DNA from: Gallionella sp.
Lineage (GTDB): Bacteria; Pseudomonadota; Gammaproteobacteria; Burkholderiales; Gallionellaceae
DNA: 64,000 bases
Direction of reading: 5' to 3'
Assembly (NCBI GenBank): GCA_023229845.1
Contig: JALNYK010000007.1
Span: forward strand, 39,765-103,764
Under the pieces are notes generated by a model, which did not search any database, was not told where the DNA came from, and saw nothing but the letters and a program-made list of their open reading frames with translations. Shown here piece after piece: positions 27,001 to 35,010 of this stretch. Each line of letters starts with the position of its first letter. The stretch's first letter is position 1. The translations under genes and the position numbers were made by a program.

Positions 27001-28131
27001 GAGGTTGCCCGCCTCGTCGGTCACCAGGATGATGTCGTTGGCGTATTTGGTCAGATACTCGAAATGCCTCATCAGCATTTCGCGCTCCACCGCCGCGGCA
27101 TGCTGCTCCTGCAAGTTGCTGAAGCGCGTCTGATAGCGCCGCAGCCAGGCCAACACCAGCAGGCCGCCGACCACGATCAAGGTCGCCCCCAGACTGGCCG
27201 ACCATTGTTTGAGTTGATCGACCGGGGCAAACATTTCATCCCGGTCGATCTTGCTCACCACAAACCAGGGCGTGCCCGCCACCGGACGCATCTCGGCAAC
27301 GACCGGGACGCCGCGGTAATCGACGCCCTCCGCCGCGCTCGACAGTCCGCGCACCCCCATCGCCGCCGGCAAATCGGCATCGGCCATCGGTATGCGCAGG
27401 TTGAGCGCTGTCGCCGCCTGATGGCGCAGATCGTTGAGGAACAGCACGTCGTTTCCGTCCCGGCGCACCAGCAAAGTCTCCGCGCTTTCGCTCCGCGTCG
27501 GCCAAGAGCGGATCAGCGGATAAAGGTGGGTGTAAGGATCGATCTGCAGCGCCATGACGCCGACGACTCCCTCGCCGGCAACGGTGAGGGGGGCCATCAG
27601 GTCGATGCGTATCCCGTGCTCCCCTTGGCTGTCGTAGTGAAAATCCGTGAACACGGCCTCCCCGCTATCCACCGCCTGCTTTACCGGTTGCGCGTCTTCC
27701 GCGGCCAGAGCGAAACCGTCGACCAGCGACAGCCGCGCAACGCCCCGGCGATCCAGCAGCACGAGGTTCGCGTAACCCTCCCCATGCTGCAACTCTGCCA
27801 GCACCCGGCGCAGCCGCTGCTTGCGTTCATTGGATGGGGCGCCCTCCCGCAGCCATAGCCCGAACTCGGCGGCCAGCAGCGAATTGCGTGTATGAGCCTC
27901 GCCCTCGCGCCTGTAGTTGTCCCGCCATTCGGCGATCTGGGCGGCCTTTATGTCGGCAATCCCGCCGAGGTCGCGCAGCTTCTCATCCTGGATCAGCGTC
28001 TCGATCTGGCGGAAGGAGGATAGATAGACTGCCGCGATGAGCAAGGCGAGTGCGGCATACACCAGCAATGGCAGAAAAGGCTTGATATTCCTAGCGGAAA
28101 AAATCCGGCTTCCCGCGGCAAACATTGTCAT
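24091..28131 (-). CDS. Membrane hybrid-input sensor kinase with Cache domain and six PAS domains (FixL-like transmitter)
   Basis: 1346 residues from the ATG at 28131 (GAGG 8 nt upstream); a GTG start at 28164 is less likely. A transmembrane helix, a periplasmic dCache-type sensor (about 45-300), a second helix (about 315-335) and six successive PAS domains to about residue 1115 feed a FixL/DctB-type HisKA. The acceptor histidine is about H1133 (LAHELSQPLSAANNYL), followed by HATPase motifs NLIKNAVDSM, SDTGKGI and GLGLGLPICRSLV. The last PAS carries an insertion with the cysteine/histidine cluster CCHGC. Co-operonic with its FixJ-like regulator. The ligand of the Cache and PAS domains is unknown; no haem-pocket histidine could be assigned by eye. 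Confidence 0.92.
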   Translation of the reverse strand: MTMFAAGSRIFSARNIKPFLPLLVYAALALLIAAVYLSSFRQIETLIQDEKLRDLGGIADIKAAQIAEWRDNYRREGEAHTRNSLLAAEFGLWLREGAPSNERKQRLRRVLAELQHGEGYANLVLLDRRGVARLSLVDGFALAAEDAQPVKQAVDSGEAVFTDFHYDSQGEHGIRIDLMAPLTVAGEGVVGVMALQIDPYTHLYPLIRSWPTRSESAETLLVRRDGNDVLFLNDLRHQAATALNLRIPMADADLPAAMGVRGLSSAAEGVDYRGVPVVAEMRPVAGTPWFVVSKIDRDEMFAPVDQLKQWSASLGATLIVVGGLLVLAWLRRYQTRFSNLQEQHAAAVEREMLMRHFEYLTKYANDIILVTDEAGNLVEANERAQQAYGYRREELLHMPVLGLCESRDVLTFKEQVEKFNELGESRFETLNRRKDGSLFPVEVSVRAIMMEDAFYFQFIIRDIGERRQVEDALRRSEALLRKSQQMAHIGSWELDLKNNVLYWSDENYRIFEVDQSRFGASYEAFLNAVHPDDRDRVSRAYTDSVSNKKPYNIIHRLQFPDMRVKFVQEWCETHYDESGQPLRSIGTTQDVTVQQMFQQALRKSAQRIEDLYNSAPCGYHSLDKGGVIVQINDTELQWLGYTRDEVVGKINFADLLAPGCRQLFYDNYPGFKQRGFVCDLEYELVRKDGTSLFVVLNATAAYDDDGEYLMSRSTLFDITVRKQAEDELRFHSTILSQMEEGVVLVRADTGTVVYVNPKFEQIFGYAAGEMEGLHASQLNAPTAKSPEEVAREIMTALREQGCWEGEINNIKKDGSAFWCHAAISTFEHHHYGKIWLSTHEDITARKLAEEELNESEKRFRFLAENATDMLYRMSLPDGRYEYVSPASLAMFGYTPEEFYASPALIRAVIHPAWHGYFEEKWAKLIAGEMPPTYEYQVVHKCGDTRWMNQRNTLILDGSGKPVAIQAIVTDITERKLAEAMLAESEERFRIMADGAPIMIWMSDMQEQECCHGCNYFNQGWYAFTGLPLQRVQSCEWHTLIHPDDKARCLDAYRDAFQSLQPFSLEYRLRRHDGEYRWVRDSGVPRFGAERIFLGFIGTCLDVTDHKLFDEMRAEMEHAGRLQIAGEMTSGLAHELSQPLSAANNYLSAGLLHMAESDWDKNRLLKVVSLAHAQTERAGAIINHLKDMVRKQRQERVMLDVNTLIRDTVHFMEYEIRQHAVSVVMDFYTLPSALASKVEIEQVLVNLIKNAVDSMASTPRRVLRITTRMIDSGFILVSVSDTGKGIVPDDLDKVFNPFQSSKQEGLGLGLPICRSLVENHGGKIWAEQYDDEGARFNFTLPVGASDE

Positions 28132-28324
28132 GGCTGCGACCTCTTGCCCCGAAGGGATCGACACAATACCGTCCGGGGCATGCTCTCGACGCCAGCCCCC
28201 GCCTTCCTCCCTGCGGGGAGTTGCCGAATGCTACCCGATTTTCGGTCGCAGAATTAAAGTACATGCAAAGGCAAGGGCCGACCACCGGCCGGCCCTTGCA
28301 CATTCGTCGCGGCATCGCACCGCG

Positions 28325-28687
28325 CTACTTGGTCGGCATGCTCTTGGTAAACCCCAGCTTGACCGTGATGGTGTCGCCGTTTTTCAGGTCCTTGATCGCA
28401 TCGGGCGGGAAATGCAGCATCATGTCCGCCGCGCTGTGTTTCAGCATCAGCGTGCCCTTGGCGTGATCGACCTTGTCGATCATACCGGTCATGACGTGAG
28501 CGCCCATCATCGGACAATCGCCGCGCATGCCCTGCATATCCATCATGCATTCGCCCTTCATCATGCCCATCCTGCCCTCGCCCTTCATCATGCCCGGCCC
28601 CGGCTTGCCGTATTCGTCGGCATGGACGGGCATGGCGAAAGCGGCTGCGAGAAGGCTGCCGCCCAACAACAATGTCAGTTTCTTCAT
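28325..28687 (-). CDS. Periplasmic Met-rich protein, possibly copper-binding
   Basis: 120 residues. A signal peptide (MKKLTLLLGGSLLAAAFAMPVHA), then a Met/Gly/Cys-rich stretch with many closely spaced methionines (GPGMMKGEGRMGMMKGECMM, GDCPMMGAHVM), followed by a small beta domain TGMIDKVDHAKGTLMLKHS...DLKNGDTITVKLGF that looks like the CusF/YdeI copper-binding fold. Methionine clusters bind Cu(I). Strong ribosome site AGGAGAACC. Likely supplies or buffers copper for the oxidase cluster downstream in coordinate order. Exact family not recognised with confidence. Confidence 0.75.
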   Translation of the reverse strand: MKKLTLLLGGSLLAAAFAMPVHADEYGKPGPGMMKGEGRMGMMKGECMMDMQGMRGDCPMMGAHVMTGMIDKVDHAKGTLMLKHSAADMMLHFPPDAIKDLKNGDTITVKLGFTKSMPTK

Positions 28688-28780
28688 GGTGGTTCTCCTG
28701 TTCTACAGTTTATAAAAGCCCGATAAACGGGTCCGGCTCAACGCTCGCCCATATCGGGCAAGGTATTTGAAAAGAGGATT

Positions 28781-28850
28781 GAGTGCTGAGTACTGAGTGC
28801 TGAGTAAACCCGCCACCCCGCTTTTCCTCAGCACTCAGTACTTAGCACTC
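28781..28850. repeat. Long near-perfect hairpin (24-bp stem), possible terminator
   Basis: Arms at 28781-28804 and 28827-28850 pair over 24 bp with one mismatch around a 22-nt loop; the arms are built from GAGTGCTGAGTACT units. It lies 13 bp past the stop of the cytochrome-binding protein gene, so it would be at the 3' end of that transcript. Function as terminator or mRNA stabiliser is inference. Confidence 0.7.
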
Positions 28851-28862
28851 AACACTCGGCCC

Positions 28863-30521
28863 CTAGGGCACGATCCAGTCGCTCAGCGGCACGATCCTCT
28901 GCCCGCTGTCCTGCGTGTATCCGGTCACATAGCCGCCCCTGGATGCGAAGCGCTGTCCCGGTCCCAGGCTCAGGCGCGGATAGACGGAGGGAAACAGCGA
29001 TTGCTCCGTCATGTGTTCGACGCGCTCGATGAAGTAATCCCGCGAAAAATTCTCGTCCATGTGCGCCAGCGCATCGCCGGCGATGGTCGCCGCGAAAAAG
29101 GCATTGGCCTGGATGCGCGTGTCCGCCGGCGCAATGTTGCGGACGCGCAGCCAGGCTTCCATGCGCAACAGGCGCTGCGCCATATGCTCCTTCAGTTCGA
29201 ACGGATACACGATGCGTATCTTGTCCCGCCAGCCTTCTGCCAACCGGGAACCTCCTGTCTGCGAAACCAGGCTGCCCGACACATAGAGCCCGTTCAGCCA
29301 GGGCGGAGCTTCCAGTCCAACGGGGAATTCCGCGATGTCGGCATCGTCTAGCCACAGGATCAGAGTGTTCGGACGCTCATCGTTAATCAACTGTATCCAT
29401 GATGCCTCCGGCACAGGCCGATCGCCGTCCAGCTGATGATCGACGAGGGTGTCGAAACCGTTGCGCAGCATCGCCGCGCGCAATGCCTGCGCAGACGCGC
29501 GGCCGCCGGCATCGTCGCGATACACCTGCACGATGGCGCCGTCCTGCTCCTCGTCGTACAGATGCTTCGCCAGCACCTCGGCCTCCAGCGCGAGTCCGCG
29601 CGAAAAATAGAAAGAGGAATAGCCCTCCGCATCGTCCGGCGGAAAATCGGCATTGGGAAACAGACAGGGAATTTCGTTGCGTTCGCAGAACTCGTGCATC
29701 GGCTGCCAATCGCCCGCGCCTATCCCGCTCAGCAACGCGAACACCGGCTGCTGCCGGTAATGCCTCTCAAGCTGTGCAGGCCAGCTTTCCGGTGCGCCAT
29801 CCAGTCGCCACACGTGCAGTTGCCAGTTGCGGTAACCGCGATACATCTGTTCGCTGCCGACCACGTTGCGGCCGACCTCTCTGCGCCGCCGCTCCTGGCG
29901 AGTGCCGCCATTCTTGTCGCCGAAGAAGGCCCGCAGCACGGCGAGCATCGCCTCTTCCTGCGCAGGCGGAACATCCGGCGCGACAACGGTGGCGAAGTGA
30001 ATATCGCTGGCGGTCACACCCGGAACACTCAGGGGCGAAAGCTGCTTCAGGTAGGCGGCAAGCTGCGCGACCTCTTTGCCGCTCAGCGCGTAGCGCGGCA
30101 TCAGCGCATCCAGCGTGCGCCCGGCCGGAGTCACACCCTCGCGCAGCGCGCGGAGCAGTGTGGCGTGGGTATATGCGGGCCGGTCTTCTGCGGCGACATA
30201 AGGCGAGAAGAGACCCGGTGCGGGTTTGTCTTGTGGAGAGTCGAACAGCAACCTGCCCGCAATCGGACGCACCGCATTCCGCCCCTCTCCGCCGCCCAGC
30301 CCGCTGCGCCGATGGCAGGTGGCGCAGGCGGCCGCGCCGCCGCTCAGCACCACGCCGTTGCTGACCTTGCCGCGCAACGGTTCGCCCGAAGGCAGCAGGC
30401 CTTCGCGATAAATGCGTTTGCCCGACTCAGCCGGCGTGGCGGCATGCACGGAATAGGCGGCCAGCAGTAGCAGAGTGGCAAGGAACGCGGCCAGCGTCGG
30501 GAATAGTTTAATGCGCGGCAA
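28863..30521 (-). CDS. Cytochrome c fused to a periplasmic amino-acid-type binding protein
   Basis: 552 residues from a TTG at 30521 with GGAG upstream, overlapping the sco1 stop by 14 bp. Signal peptide (about 1-28), then a c-type haem domain: AACATCHRRSG (C66, C69, H70), with a likely axial methionine in LMPRYALSGKEVAQLAAYL. From about residue 175 the protein resembles periplasmic binding proteins of the branched-chain amino-acid type (FATVVAPDVPPAQEEAML, VFALLSGIGAG, PCLFPNADFPPDD, GAIVQVYRDDAGG, NTLILWLDDAD). Likely periplasmic electron carrier coupled to ligand binding; no transporter genes are adjacent. The fusion is not something I recognise as characterised. Confidence 0.82.
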   Translation of the reverse strand: MPRIKLFPTLAAFLATLLLLAAYSVHAATPAESGKRIYREGLLPSGEPLRGKVSNGVVLSGGAAACATCHRRSGLGGGEGRNAVRPIAGRLLFDSPQDKPAPGLFSPYVAAEDRPAYTHATLLRALREGVTPAGRTLDALMPRYALSGKEVAQLAAYLKQLSPLSVPGVTASDIHFATVVAPDVPPAQEEAMLAVLRAFFGDKNGGTRQERRRREVGRNVVGSEQMYRGYRNWQLHVWRLDGAPESWPAQLERHYRQQPVFALLSGIGAGDWQPMHEFCERNEIPCLFPNADFPPDDAEGYSSFYFSRGLALEAEVLAKHLYDEEQDGAIVQVYRDDAGGRASAQALRAAMLRNGFDTLVDHQLDGDRPVPEASWIQLINDERPNTLILWLDDADIAEFPVGLEAPPWLNGLYVSGSLVSQTGGSRLAEGWRDKIRIVYPFELKEHMAQRLLRMEAWLRVRNIAPADTRIQANAFFAATIAGDALAHMDENFSRDYFIERVEHMTEQSLFPSVYPRLSLGPGQRFASRGGYVTGYTQDSGQRIVPLSDWIVP

Positions 30522-31125
30522 GCTTGCGGTACTCCTCGATGATGTCGGATGCGCTGGCCAGCCCGTCGAGACGCACCCAGGGTTGATCGGGGCCAGCCGC
30601 CCGCAGGAAAGTCACCGGCGCATGATTCATCTTGCCGCCGCGATATGCGTCGAAGGCGCGCTGCACCGCGATGCTGTCCTCGACGCTGCCGGTCAGCATG
30701 CGCCATTGCGCGCCCGCCTGGAACCTGGCTGCGTAATCCTTGAGCCTTGCCGGCGTATCGTTTTCCGGATCGATGGAGATAGACACCATGCGCACCTTGC
30801 CACGCTCATCGCCCAGCTTTTCCTGCACCTGCTGGAAGGTGGCGCTCATCACCGGACAGATCGCGGTACAGCTGGTGAAAATGAAATTCAGCATGACCGG
30901 CTCGTCGCCGCCCAGCCCGTCACGCAACGCGACTTTCGCCCCGTCCGCGTCCACCAGCCTGACATCGGGAATGCTGTACGACGCGGACGAGCGCTGGTAG
31001 CTGTCGGCCATGGCATGGTGGTGATGGTGATGTTCCGTTTCCGCATAAGCCAGCCTCGCGCCGCTCGCCATCGCACCGCTCAGTAACAGTATTGCGAAAA
31101 TCAGTGCCGTATCCTGTTGTTTCAT
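30508..31125 (-). CDS. Sco1/SenC/PrrC-family copper chaperone
   Basis: 205 residues from the ATG at 31125 (GAGGC upstream); the longer frame to 31155 lacks a site. N-terminal signal/anchor helix, then a natural HHHHHH tract (H32-H37) and the thioredoxin fold with copper-binding CTAIC (C86, C90, in FIFTSCTAICPVM) and a conserved histidine in MNHAPVTFL. Sco proteins deliver copper to CuA oxidases or other cuproenzymes in the periplasm. Placed among cupredoxin-like genes, it most probably metallates those. Overlaps the cytochrome fusion gene, so co-translated. Confidence 0.93.
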   Translation of the reverse strand: MKQQDTALIFAILLLSGAMASGARLAYAETEHHHHHHAMADSYQRSSASYSIPDVRLVDADGAKVALRDGLGGDEPVMLNFIFTSCTAICPVMSATFQQVQEKLGDERGKVRMVSISIDPENDTPARLKDYAARFQAGAQWRMLTGSVEDSIAVQRAFDAYRGGKMNHAPVTFLRAAGPDQPWVRLDGLASASDIIEEYRKLAAH

Positions 31126-31212
31126 GACTGCCTCCGTTTCTTTCGTTTCCATCATCGTCGAACGACCAGTTTGCTCTTACACCGTCTGCCTTCCTCACTG
31201 CACCCCATTCCT

Positions 31213-32100
31213 TCATTGCACGTTAACCCGCACATAAGCCGCCTTCGAGGCACCCGCCGGGTTGTTGGTGTCCTTGACCGCGTACATGAACGTCTCGGTG
31301 CCGGTGAAGTTGAGCTTGGGCGCATAGTTGATAGAGCCGTCCGCGTTGACGACCACCGTGCCGCCCATGTTGGGTTTGCCGGTGAGCGGGATGAACACCG
31401 TTGCCGGATCGATATGGTTGGTCGGATCGATGGCGGTGTCAGGATCGCTGTCGTTGCCCAGTACATCGATGAGCAGTGCGGTGTTGGCGGCTGTTGCGAC
31501 CGTGTCGTCCACCGTCACCGGTGCTCGGTTGAGTCTGACCGCAATCGCGACGTAACCCTTGGCCTTGCTGGCCACGCCTGCAGCATCCCGCGCCACATAG
31601 CTGAAGTTCACCATGCCGTTGTAGGCGGCCGGCGGCGTGTAGCTGAAGCTGCCGTCGGCATTGCCAATCAGGGTGCCGGTCGCCGGTACGCTGTAGTTCG
31701 TGGCGGTGAGCGTGTCGCCTGCATCAGGGTCGCTGTCGTTGGCGAGAACGCCGGGGGCCGCCACATTCAGCGTGCCACCCTTGATCATGGTGTAGGCATC
31801 GTTGCTCGCCACCGGCGCATCGTTCACGTTGGACACGGTGATGCTGTACGACTGGGTGGTGGAAAAACCGACCGGGTCGGTCGCCCGCACGGTCACATCA
31901 TGCGTCCCCACTTGAGCGCTGTTCGGCCGCCAGCCGATCCAGGCGACATAACTGGACGTGGTCTTGATGGTCATGCCCGCGGGCACCTTGTCCAGCGTGA
32001 AGCCCAGCGGCCCGCCGTCCGGATCGCTCGCCGTCACCTTGTAGGCATAGGCCAGTCCCTGCGTCGCCGTCAGCGTCGGCATCGAGGTGATCGTGGGTGG
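31213..32100 (-). repeat. Duplicated C-terminal coding module, copy 1 (subtilase)
   Basis: About 890 bp encoding roughly 290 residues (from ITSMPTLTATQGLAYAYK to the stop) matches 34123-35010 almost throughout at protein level and, over long stretches, at DNA level (for example the sections encoding APVASNDAYTMIKGGTLNVA and NPAGASKAAYVRVNVQ). Recent duplication or gene conversion is the likely cause. Confidence 0.85.
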
Positions 32101-33489
32101 ATCACCCAGTCTGGCATGCAGATTATCGTAAGCAGCCAGCGCGTTTATCAGGCCATAGCCATAGCTGTTGTCGGCCCCGTGCACGCCCAGGTCCTGCGCG
32201 CTTTGCGTCAGCGCGGATTCGAGGTCGGCGACGCTGGCGACCGGAAAGGCGTTGAGTAGCAGCGCCATCGTTCCCGCCGCATGAGGCGCAGCGTAGGAAG
32301 TGCCGGAAACGACCGCATACTGCGGCAGTCCGCCGAACGACAAATCGGCCGCATTAATGTTCACACCCGGTGCAGCCATCTTCGGATAAACCGTACCGTC
32401 GCAGGCCGACTCGCCGCGCGCACTGAAACTCGCGACGGCCAGCGTGGGTTCTACCGCACCGGTGGCGAACCCCGCCGGATTGTTGCCCGGACTCAGGCTG
32501 GTCAGCGGCGAGGAGCCGTCATTGCCGGCGGCAAACGTCACGGCGATGCCCGCCGTCTTCAGCGCATCGATGTCATTGGCGAATTCCATGATGCACTGCC
32601 CGGCGCTGCCGACCAGCCCCCAGGATGCGTTGACCACGTCCGGCGCATCCTGCGTCGCCGGGTCGCCGTCGGGATCGAGCAACCACTGGAAGGCGAGATG
32701 GATGTCGCTGTAGGTGGCCCACCCGGCGTCGTTGTAGAGCTTGGCCGCGATCCAGGCAGCGCCCGGCGCGACGCCGATAGCGCTGCCTCCGATGTCGCCG
32801 CCGACCATGATGGACATGGTCTGCGTGCCGTGTCCGGAGAAGTCGTGGGGAGTGGCGTGTTCGCCGTGCGGATCGAACCAGCTGTTGCTGCCGCCGCGCC
32901 ATCTTCCGGCCAAGTCGGGATGATTCGGATCGACGCCGGTGTCCATATTGGCGACGACGATGCCGGCGCCGTTATAGCCCAGCGCCCACAAGTCTGAGAC
33001 AGCCACTGCATTCAGGTTCCATTCGGGCGTAGCGGCACCGCCATAGGTCACCGCGGGCGCCTGCAATATCGAATCGAGGCGAATGCTCTCCACTCCGACA
33101 CGCGATGCCAGCTCCTTAATGACGTCGGCGCTTGCCGTCACGGCAATGCTGTTGCTTGTCCACAATTCCCGCATGCGGTGCGCCCCGCGTCCTTGCAGAA
33201 ATGTCTTGTGAGACTCGCGCTCGACCTTCCTGTTTTCCTTGAGCGCCTTAAACAGCCGTGTGTCGCGCTGCCGCCGGTCTTTTACCTTGAAGGGACGGTG
33301 GTTCAGCTTACCGGACAGCGAAACGATCACCGCCACTTCCTCGTACGGCGCACGCGCAGACAGTTCCGATTCCAGTTCAGGCTCGATGACTGATGCTTTG
33401 TCTGCGGCCTGCAACCCGGCACACCACACAAGCGCCAACACAGCCACCCCGCCAGCGCGCATCAACCGCATCGATTTTGCGTCGTACAT
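31213..33489 (-). CDS. Secreted subtilisin-like serine protease with tandem Ig/cadherin-like C-terminus
   Basis: 758 residues. Signal peptide (about 1-29), an inhibitor-like propeptide (about 30-140) and an S8 catalytic domain with the full triad: D183 (NMDTGVDPNHPDL), H220 (DFSGHGTQTM), S398 (SGTSYAAPHAAG), and the oxyanion N323. From about residue 465 come Ig/cadherin-like repeats with the tandem-95-like DDxAxT and NDSDPD motifs, ending VRVNVQ. This tail is almost identical to that of the oxidase at 34123. GAGGGAAAGG precedes the ATG. Probably an extracellular protease that processes or co-localises with that oxidase (inference). Confidence 0.93.
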   Translation of the reverse strand: MYDAKSMRLMRAGGVAVLALVWCAGLQAADKASVIEPELESELSARAPYEEVAVIVSLSGKLNHRPFKVKDRRQRDTRLFKALKENRKVERESHKTFLQGRGAHRMRELWTSNSIAVTASADVIKELASRVGVESIRLDSILQAPAVTYGGAATPEWNLNAVAVSDLWALGYNGAGIVVANMDTGVDPNHPDLAGRWRGGSNSWFDPHGEHATPHDFSGHGTQTMSIMVGGDIGGSAIGVAPGAAWIAAKLYNDAGWATYSDIHLAFQWLLDPDGDPATQDAPDVVNASWGLVGSAGQCIMEFANDIDALKTAGIAVTFAAGNDGSSPLTSLSPGNNPAGFATGAVEPTLAVASFSARGESACDGTVYPKMAAPGVNINAADLSFGGLPQYAVVSGTSYAAPHAAGTMALLLNAFPVASVADLESALTQSAQDLGVHGADNSYGYGLINALAAYDNLHARLGDPPTITSMPTLTATQGLAYAYKVTASDPDGGPLGFTLDKVPAGMTIKTTSSYVAWIGWRPNSAQVGTHDVTVRATDPVGFSTTQSYSITVSNVNDAPVASNDAYTMIKGGTLNVAAPGVLANDSDPDAGDTLTATNYSVPATGTLIGNADGSFSYTPPAAYNGMVNFSYVARDAAGVASKAKGYVAIAVRLNRAPVTVDDTVATAANTALLIDVLGNDSDPDTAIDPTNHIDPATVFIPLTGKPNMGGTVVVNADGSINYAPKLNFTGTETFMYAVKDTNNPAGASKAAYVRVNVQ

Positions 33490-33517
33490 AGCCCAGCCTT
33501 TCCCTCACTTCCGGGAT

Positions 33518-34042
33518 TTACTCGACGGTCAGGTTTTCGATGCGCAAGTCGCCCATCACCAGCGTCATCTTGCTCCCGGCTTGCACAAAGCGTCCGGGAT
33601 TCGCAAAGATGATGAAGTAATCTTGGTCTGAAACCACCTTGTTGCGTCCCGTCGTGCGCAACTGCCCGAGTTTTGCGGTATCCGGTACGCCCAGTTGCGC
33701 CCCGCTCGCCTCATCCAGCAGATAGGGCCTGGTCTTCTTGTCCAGCAATGGTGCGGCCTTGGACGGATCGACCACGCGATAACGGAAATCCAGTATGTAA
33801 CCTGCGGCGGAAAGCCGCAGGCCTTCCATGCGTATTCCCAGCCTGTTTTCATCCGCATGCTCAGCAACCTCGCTGGCGGACGGCATGCTTTGCGCGCCTG
33901 AAAAATAGCTGCCGTTCGATTTGCTGGCGCAACCGCTCAGGGCAATGCTGCAACCGATTGCAATAACCGTCAGCCGCAATGTCCCGACCATGGATTTTTT
34001 CCGTCCGGATACCGCCGCATTCACATCGTCTTGTTCACTCAC
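33518..34042 (-). CDS. Lipoprotein of unknown function
   Basis: 174 residues from a GTG at 34042 with GGAGG upstream. A basic N-terminus, hydrophobic helix and lipobox (IALSGC) indicate a lipoprotein. The mature part (LGIRMEGLRLSAAGYILDFRYRVVDP, YLLDEASGAQLGVPDT, IIFANPGRFVQAGSKMTLVMGD) looks like a single beta-rich domain. I do not recognise the family. Lies between the subtilase and the first oxidase-like gene on the same strand, and may be an anchoring or maturation factor for them (inference). Confidence 0.8.
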   Translation of the reverse strand: MSEQDDVNAAVSGRKKSMVGTLRLTVIAIGCSIALSGCASKSNGSYFSGAQSMPSASEVAEHADENRLGIRMEGLRLSAAGYILDFRYRVVDPSKAAPLLDKKTRPYLLDEASGAQLGVPDTAKLGQLRTTGRNKVVSDQDYFIIFANPGRFVQAGSKMTLVMGDLRIENLTVE

Positions 34043-34122
34043 AGCTTGCCTCCTTACCGCTTGTTATTACGCCATTCCAGGATCGAGCCGGCTCCGCAAG
34101 ATCGCCGGAGCCGGCCTGTTTG

Positions 34123-35010
34123 TCACTGCACATTGACCCTCACATATGCCGCCTTCGAGGTGCCCGCTGGGTTGTAGGTATCCTTGACCGCGTACGTAAA
34201 CACCTCGGTGCCAGCGAAGTTGAGCGCGGGCGTATAGGTGATGGTGCCGTCCACGTTGACGACCACCTTGCCGCCCATGTTGGGTTTACCGGTGAGCGGG
34301 ATGAACACCGTCGCCGGGGCGATGGTGTTGGTCGGGTCGATCGCGGTATCCGGATCGCTGTCGTTGCCCAGCACAGTGATGGTCAGCGGGGTATTGGGCA
34401 GCGTGCTGACCGTATCGTCCACCGTGACCGGTGCTCGGTTGAGTCTGACCGAGATCGCGACGTACCCCTTGGCTTTACTGGCCACGCCTGCAGCATCCCG
34501 CGCCACATAGCTGAAGTTCACCATGCCGTTGTAGGTGGCCGGCGGCGTGTAGCTGAAGCTGCCGTCGGCATTGCCAATCAGGGTGCCGGTCGCCGGTACG
34601 CTGTAGTTCGTGGCGGTGAGCGTGTCGCCCGCGTCTGGGTCGCTGTCGTTGGCGAGCACTCCGGAGGCCGCCACATTCAGCGTGCCGCCCTTGATCATCG
34701 TGTAGGCATCGTTGCTCGCCACCGGCGCGTCGTTCACGTTGGCCACCACGATGTTATAGGACTGCGTGGTGGACAGCCCGGTCGGATCGGTCGCCCGCAC
34801 CGTCACGGCCTGTGTCCCGACCTGGGCATTGGTCGGCCGCCAGCCTATCCAGGCGACATAACTGGACGTGGGCTTGATGGTCATGCCCGCCGGGGCCTGA
34901 TCGAGCGTGAAGCTGAGCGGTCCGCCGTCCGGGTCGCTCGCCGTCACTTTGTAGGCATAGGCCAGACCTTGTGTCGCCGCCAGCGTTGGCGTCGAGGTGA
35001 TCGCGGGCAT
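34123..35010 (-). repeat. Duplicated C-terminal coding module, copy 2 (oxidase-like protein)
   Basis: Second copy of the Ig/cadherin-like module described at 31213-32100; small substitutions only (for example PNTPLTITVLGNDSDPD against ANTALLIDVLGNDSDPD). Confidence 0.85.
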
